Below, piece by piece: positions 58,409 to 64,000 of a DNA stretch of 64,000 nucleotides. The stretch is from Microdochium bolleyi (Eukaryota; Ascomycota; Sordariomycetes; Xylariales; Microdochiaceae). Made by a program: the position numbers and the translations under genes. The stretch's first letter is position 1, and each line of letters starts with the position of its first letter. The stretch lies in assembly GCA_001566295.1 (NCBI GenBank), contig KQ964265.1, positions 1 through 64,000 on the forward strand, in the 5' to 3' direction. The notes under the pieces are model-generated. The model had not been told where the DNA came from, searched no databases, and worked only from the letters and a program-made list of their open reading frames with translations.

Positions 58409-59619
58409 CGCGTTTCTTTCTTATTATTTTCCGAAGTGGCTTTGACGATCGTATGAGGTGTCGTTGCGCGTTTTCTTTTTAGCAGGACTTCCGGCTCTGG
58501 GGGGATGGCGTCGCTTCAGCGTTCTTGTGCTTTCTGGGGATCGCGATTTGTTTGAGGGAAGGGCGTCTTTTGTTCTTGTGTGTCGATGGTTCGGACAGGT
58601 TCCCAGGGGACTTTGCCTGATTCTGGTGTTCATTTGCTGTCAGACTGGGCAGGGTTGTAAAAGTCAATAAATATCTTTCCATGTCGCGACGCAAGAAGAC
58701 GACGACGTGCAAAATGTCAACGGAGACGCTCTGATGTAACTCCCAGGAGCGGTCTTCGGCTGAGGGCGGTTGATACTGAAGTACAGCCAGCTCCATGACG
58801 ACGTCTGCGAGAGAGGGTGGTTCGAATATGGCACGATTCTCGCGTCACTTTGAGCGTGGCACGACGTGACTGGCGTGCAGAATTGGAGAGAGACAAGTTA
58901 TGTTTGCGCAAATGACAATTCGCAGCAACGAGGGGCAACAGGTGATATGAACCCTTTGCACCATGCATGTGTGCTGTCAATCTCGGCATGATCACTTAAA
59001 ATTTCCGGCCGCGACACGCTTGCCGTCTTCTGTTCCCGGGAGGCGGAAGCGAGGGGACGGGCCGGGCGAGGTGTGGGATATGGGGATATGCTTATCCCGC
59101 TATCAATCTCTCACTGTCCCGAGCCAGGAGTAGATGTTTCGTGCTTTACGCTCACGGGCGGGCCGAGCGAGCGGACCGGGTAGGCCACGGGTCAAAGACG
59201 GTCACATCTAGGGGCTGGCTTCTCTTCCAATTTTACACGCATTGGAGAGAGAATCGATGAGTTTGGCGTTTTGCATGTAGAGGAGGGGGGTCGCTGAGTC
59301 GTGGGCATTTACTATGTGTAAAAGATCAGAGGAGGCTTATGGCAATGAAGACTCACTCACTCATATGTCATGTAACTGCATAAGAAGTACGCCAAATCGG
59401 CGCGAGGAAAAAAAAATGAGAAAGGGATGCTATGGAGGGCAAAAACAGGATTCGTTGCTGGAAATCATTGTGTCCGACTGAATGAGTGGCTATCTCAAGA
59501 CCAAAACTCCTGGCGCGACCCGCTCCGGCCCTCCGACACCTTTCTGCCCCCAGCCGTGTGTGTGTCTCTCTCTCTGCCCATCTGTGCTTTCAAAACACCA
59601 CCACCCCCTTTCCCTCACG
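58409..59619. other. Intergenic between regulator and SDR
   Basis: 1.2 kb between two convergent genes, holding both 3' ends. It contains an AATAAA signal but no supportable gene. Confidence 0.5.
58666..58671 (+). terminator. AATAAA polyadenylation signal of the Zn2Cys6 gene
   Basis: An exact AATAAA lies 258 bp past the stop codon of the zinc-cluster regulator, in an A/T-rich context (GTCAATAAATATC). Fungal signals are often degenerate, so the exact word is suggestive, not proof. Confidence 0.45.
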
Positions 59620-60623
59620 CTACTGCGTCGTGAATCCGCCGTCAAACACAACCGCCGCGCCCTGCATGAACCCGGCCATCGGCGAGGCCATGAGCGCAAT
59701 GGCGTCGCCAATCTCCTCCATCTCGGCCATCCGCCGCAGCGGCGTGCTGCCGATGTCCCGCGCCAGCGGGCTGTCCGGGTCCTGCGCCATCGCGCCCGTG
59801 AGGAGCGGCGTCTTCACGTATCTATTTGATGTTTTGGGTTCACGGACCCAGCTGTTAGCATTCCCGTTTTTGTAGCATGGTGATGGGCCTTTTTATCTGG
59901 CGATCTTCTGCACGGCTGTGAAATATCCGCCGTGGAGACACAGCCGCCACAGAGAAGAACGATGGGAGCATTTGTCATGAAAAGAGGCAGGAAGAAGAAG
60001 ACATACCCAGGACAGATCGCGTTGATCCGCACCCCCTCAGGCCCGTACGAATTGCCATCCGCTTTCGTCAGCCCGACGACCCCATGCTTGCTCGCCGCGT
60101 ACGCGGCATGGTGCATCGGCGCCCCCGGGGCCACGAGGCCGTACATGCTGGCGATGTTGATGATGCGACCTTTCCCCACGCGCGGCCCGAGATCCTCCTG
60201 CGCCCGCATGACCTCAAGCTCGGCCTTCTGGCACCGCCACACGCCGTTGAGGTTCACGTCGACGACGCGGAGCCACTCCTCCTCGGGCGTCGCGTGCGTC
60301 TGCTGGCCCGTCCCGCCGATACCCGCGTTGTTGACGGCGACGTCGAGTCGCCCAAACTCCCGCACCGTCGCGGTGATGCCCGCGCGCACCTGTGCCTCGC
60401 TGCGCACGTCGAGGTCCAGCTCGAGCACGGACACGCCCGGGTACTGCTGCCTCAGGGAGGCCACGGACTTGGAGAGCAGCGAGGTGTTGATGTCGGCGAG
60501 CGCGAGGCGGGTGATGCCGTGCTTCGCAAAGGAGAGCGCCGTGTGCTGCCCGATACCCGAGGCCGCGCCGGTGATGAAGGCCGTGCCTTTCAGGAGCGCT
60601 GCCGCCGCTGCCGCTGCCGCCAT
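59620..60623 (-). CDS. Classical short-chain dehydrogenase, NAD-type
   Basis: Oxidoreductase of the alcohol/ketone class. Exons 60623-60007 and 59821-59620, a 185-bp intron (GTATGT...TAG), 272 residues, typical for classical SDRs. An alanine run encoded by a GCN repeat opens the protein. Motifs: TGAASGIG (18-25), NNAG (98-101), catalytic Ser159 (NIASMYG), Tyr175 and Lys179 (YAASK) and the PGYVKTP block at the splice junction. Asp43 at the end of strand 2 (LALADIN) favours NAD over NADP, hence oxidation of an alcohol to a ketone. In context it could supply the ketone for the neighbouring Baeyer-Villiger enzyme; this is inference. It is divergent from the aldehyde dehydrogenase across 1.8 kb. 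Confidence 0.93.
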
Positions 60624-62410
60624 TGTGTGTGTTTATGCTCCCCCCACCGTGTAAGAGCTGGCCTGTTGTGTGCTGTTTCGCTGTCGAACGTGTATGTGTG
60701 TGTGTGGTTGGCTGGATCGCAGCACGCGTGGACGGCTCGGTTTTCCTGGGAGACGCGGGTGAGCTGCACGACAGTGCTAGGGGTAACCACGTTGTTTACT
60801 GCGCTGGTCGAGGATTGATGTGACGAGGTTTGGATCGTGGATGCAGCAAGAATGTAAAGTCGGGATGATGTCTGATCAAGAAATCCAACACAAGGTACTG
60901 GAACTTTCGTCGTGCAATGAGAGTGTCTGATGAGGTTGCCGCCGCTTTGCATGTAAACTGAGATTACCGTTTTCTCTCATTCATGAGCACGATTCGAGAT
61001 GAGATACTGATCTAGGTTTCCGCCTCTGAAGCTGCACGCCGGATGACCCGGCCAGCAGCGAAGCTTTCCCCGCATTCCAGCACAGGGCCCGCGGGGTCAA
61101 GACACCCGCCGCAGCCGTTTCTGCCAGTATCAACGGGACGCGGCTAGCCATGGCATGCGGGAAGGAGACCGAGCATGAATCATGGTAGTCAGGCACGGAC
61201 TGACTGACATAGGGATCTTGAGCCAGCGTCCGGTAGCACTTGCAGTGCGGGAGTTTGGGGTCCAGGCGGTCACTTTAGCTTCCCGAGTACATCTCAGGGG
61301 GCGTGCCTCTGGAGCTCGGGACCCCTAATCTTCCCCACAGTCTCGCTTTCGGCCCCCATCGGGTTCCGTTCTCCGGGCGAGTTATAGGGCCCATCACTGC
61401 GCTCAGCAGTGTACCGAAGCTGGCCATAGAGACATAATGATGGCTGTAGTCTCTGGCTGGGTCAAGTTGGTCATGGTCTGTGCAACACGACAGGTCTCTC
61501 CTCGATGGCGGAAGCAAGGACTTGAGTTCCAGGTCGAGGAGCCCTTTGTGAAACTGCTCTTACCTCTGCCATTCTAGGATGTTGTCAAAATTGGGAAGCA
61601 TGACAGCAGTGAACTCGTCAGCTCAGTCAGTCCCCGCACGCTTCTAACTGTACACCCAGGTCAGGAGGACTGGCCCAGAACCCGACGCCTGCCGTCCGAT
61701 CCTGGTCCACACTGGAGAGTCTCAACAAGGCCCTCGCCGAGTCATGCCTCTCAGCTTCATCACTCCATCATGACTCGAGATCTCCAAGATTAGTGATGAC
61801 CGACCAGTACTCCCAGCGCCCGGCTAAGCATGGCCGACTCCAAGACCCATCCAGTCCCACTCTTTGCCGCGTGGACCCCATCTCCGCAGCATCCGCTTTT
61901 ACCCCGCACTGGGGACAGGCGGAGTCGACAAGGGGCGGTTGAGGATTCATGGACCATCGAGGCAGCCGGTGGGGGCCGGAAGGGGATAACATCTCGCGGG
62001 GCCGGGCCAGCGTGTAAGAGAAGAGAGAGAGAGTATGTGGCAGCAAGCACGTGTATCACGTCACACCGCAGCCCCTCGGGCACACGGAGCAACCTTCGGC
62101 TCTTTGGACGCAATGCCCAGACACGCCCCCCCTCTCGAGGAAGCAGCTCGGCCGGTACTGCGACAGAGAGAAACGTAGAAGACATTGAGCTGGGCCTCTA
62201 CCTCACTCAGTCAACCTTTTGACTTCATTCTCCCAAACCATTCCCAAGCTCACTACCTATCCCAACTTCTTCCACACCCCATCACATCTCTACACGCAGG
62301 ATACTCCTCTACGGGAAGACGACACCAAAACCAAAAGATCCGCCCTGAGTGACCTCAGAAAAAGTACCCAAAGCTCTCTGTACAAGTCGACTCAGAGTCC
62401 TCCAGTCACA
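60624..62410. promoter_or_regulatory. Divergent promoter, SDR / ALDH
   Basis: 1.8 kb between two outward-reading dehydrogenase genes. A short TG repeat (about 60691-60701) lies in the SDR leader, and the ALDH side is CT-rich over its last 190 bp, as usual near fungal transcription starts. Short frames on both strands are unsupported. Confidence 0.5.
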
Positions 62411-64000
62411 ATGAGCCAGCTCGGTCCCTCCCTCAAGGAGTCCAGCGGCGGCTCCAAGTCGGAGCTGCCCTGGACAAAGGAGAACCTGCCTAAGCAGCTC
62501 TTCATCAACAATGAGGTATGCGCGTGTGAAGATATTGTCGCTCGGTCCCCCTTTTCCCACTTGGCACGCAAAAGAAACCTCACTAACTGTGGGAAAAATG
62601 AAAATAGTACGTCGACTCCAAGAACTCCAAGAAGCTCGAGCTCTACAACCCTGCCGACGGCAGCCAGATCGCCACCGACGTCGCGCTCGCGGGTGATGCC
62701 GACGTCGAGGCCGCCGTGGCCGCAGCCGAAGCCGCCTTCCCCGCGTGGCGCAAGACCACGGCCACGTTCCGCCGCGACTGCCTGTCCAAGCTGGCCGACC
62801 TGATCGAGCAGCACGGCAAGCAGCTCGCGTCGCTGACGCGCATCTCCCTGGGCGCGCCGTTCGGCTCGTTCGGCAGCTTCGAGGTCAACATGTGCGCCGA
62901 AGGGTTCCGCTACTTCGCGGGCTGGACGGACAAGTTCGCGGGCGAGTCGTACCCGCAGGACGACGGGTTCATGAAGATTGTGCGCAACGAGCCGCTGGGC
63001 GTGACGGCCGGCATCATCCCCTGGAACGGCCCGCTGGGCAACATCGGCATGAAGGCCGGCCCGGCCCTGGCCACGGGTAACGTCTTCATCCTCAAGCCCT
63101 CGGAGAAGACGCCCTTCAGCGCGCTCGCGCTGGGCACCCTGATCAAGCAGGCCGGCTTTCCCCCAGGTGTGTTCCAGATCATCAGCGGCGACGGCAGCAC
63201 GGGCGCCATCATCGCGAGCCACATGAAGATCCGCAAGGTCAGCTTCACGGGGTCGACCAACACGGGGCGCAAGATCCAGGAGGCCGCGGCCAAGAGCAAC
63301 CTCAAGCGCGTGACGCTCGAGCTGGGCGGCAAGTCCCCCGCGGTCGTGTTTGACGACTGCAACCTCGACAACGCGGTCAGCTGGTGCGTCAACGCGATCA
63401 CGGGCAACACGGGGCAGGTGTGCTTCGCGGCGTCGCGGGTGTACGTGCAGGAGGGGATCTATGAGGAGTTCTCACGGCGGTACAAGGCGGCGATGGAGGA
63501 ACGGGGGAAGGCCGTGGGCCATCCGGAGGAGGAGGGGACCATCATGGGGCCCTTGGTGGACAAGTCGCAGTTTGAGCGCGTGAGCGGGTTCGTCGAGAGG
63601 GGCCGGTCGCAGGGCACGCTGCTCACGGGCGGCGGCCGCGTCGGCGACAGCGGGTACTACATCCAGCCCACCGTCTTCACCAACGTCCCGCACGACGCCG
63701 AGATCAGCCGCGACGAGATCTTCGGCCCCGTCTCGGTGCTCAACAGCTTCAAGACGGAGGAGGAGATCATCAAGAAGGCCAACGACACCACGTTTGGCCT
63801 TATGGCCGGCGTCTTCACCCAGGACATCAACAAGGCCATGAGGCTCGCTACCGAGTTCGACAGCGGCATGGTCGGCATCAACTGCGTCTCCCTGTGCTTC
63901 CTGACGGCGCCATTCGGTGGGAGCAAGGAGAGCGGCATCGGCAGGGAGAACGCCATCAATGCGCTTCGCATGTTCACCGAGACCAAGACGGTCATGATTA
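62411..64000 (+). CDS. Aldehyde dehydrogenase, cut by window edge
   Basis: NAD(P)-dependent oxidation of aldehydes to acids. Exon 1 is 62411-62515 and exon 2 starts at 62608 after a 92-bp intron (GTATGC...TAG); the frame is open to the right edge, giving 499 residues so far. Since the family is about 500 long and the visible end (FTETKTVMI) matches the usual C-terminus, only a few residues are missing. Active-site residues are present: Asn175 (PWNGPLG), general base Glu273 (TLELGGKSP) and nucleophile Cys307 (NTGQVCFA), with the normal 34-residue Glu-Cys spacing. FTGSTNTG and EIFGPV are further conserved blocks. There is no mitochondrial signal. A 276-codon antisense frame is an artefact of codon bias. 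It lies at the right end of the putative cluster. Confidence 0.95.

Noticed and set aside
62392..63222. 276-codon minus-strand open frame
   Set aside because: Antisense to the aldehyde dehydrogenase, composition typical of a codon-bias shadow.
1..64000. tRNA, 5S rRNA, telomeric repeats and CRISPR arrays
   Set aside because: I looked for B-box-like GTTCRA contexts with stems, 5S-like sequence and TTAGGG arrays. Isolated GTTCGA words (for example at 7799 and 58816) lack tRNA arms, and a single TTAGGG near 41,654 is not an array.

Overview
The window looks like nuclear DNA of a filamentous ascomycete (Pezizomycotina, probably Sordariomycetes-like). The genes have short spliceosomal introns of 60-185 bp with GT...AG ends and CTRAC-type branch sites. 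Coding sequence is rich in G/C at third positions, and the families are typical of filamentous fungi: a Zn2Cys6 regulator, a NACHT-ankyrin receptor, a Baeyer-Villiger monooxygenase and a multi-exon P450. I found no tRNA, rRNA, CRISPR array or intact transposon. Exon boundaries were worked out by hand from splice signals and reading phase. No homology search was run.

Layout. (1) 1-13,190 has no gene I can support: about 13 kb of non-AT-rich DNA with homopolymer runs and a G-quadruplex-type repeat. (2) 13,191-19,823 holds a nuclear-looking acidic protein (minus), a bacterial-type mitochondrial isoleucyl-tRNA synthetase (plus, divergent from it) and a large disordered coiled-coil protein (minus, convergent). 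(3) 22,557-27,993 holds a P450 with a CYP7/CYP8-like I-helix, a secreted gamma-glutamyltransferase and a small single-pass, probably mitochondrial, protein. (4) 29,518-33,314 holds a large secreted mosaic protein (Ser/Thr stalk, phospholipase A2-like module, Cys-rich repeats, C-terminal beta-domain) and a METTL13/EEF1AKMT4-like methyltransferase. (5) 34,405-38,817 is a NACHT-type STAND receptor with C-terminal ankyrin repeats. (6) 39,613-41,291 holds a small Rossmann (NmrA-like) protein and a small secreted protein.

(7) 43,710-64,000 is the most suggestive part. It carries a bZIP regulator, an ACAD10/11-like acyl-CoA dehydrogenase, a PRISE-type enone reductase, a Baeyer-Villiger monooxygenase, a Zn2Cys6 regulator, an NAD-type short-chain dehydrogenase and an aldehyde dehydrogenase that runs off the right edge. 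Together these enzymes could reduce an enone, oxidise a secondary alcohol to a ketone, insert oxygen to make an ester or lactone, oxidise an aldehyde to an acid and pass the acid to beta-oxidation. That is what one would expect of a catabolic cluster for a cyclic ketone, terpenoid or steroid-like compound, with two candidate resident regulators and two divergent promoter regions. The grouping is an inference from gene content and order; substrate and co-regulation are not visible in the sequence.
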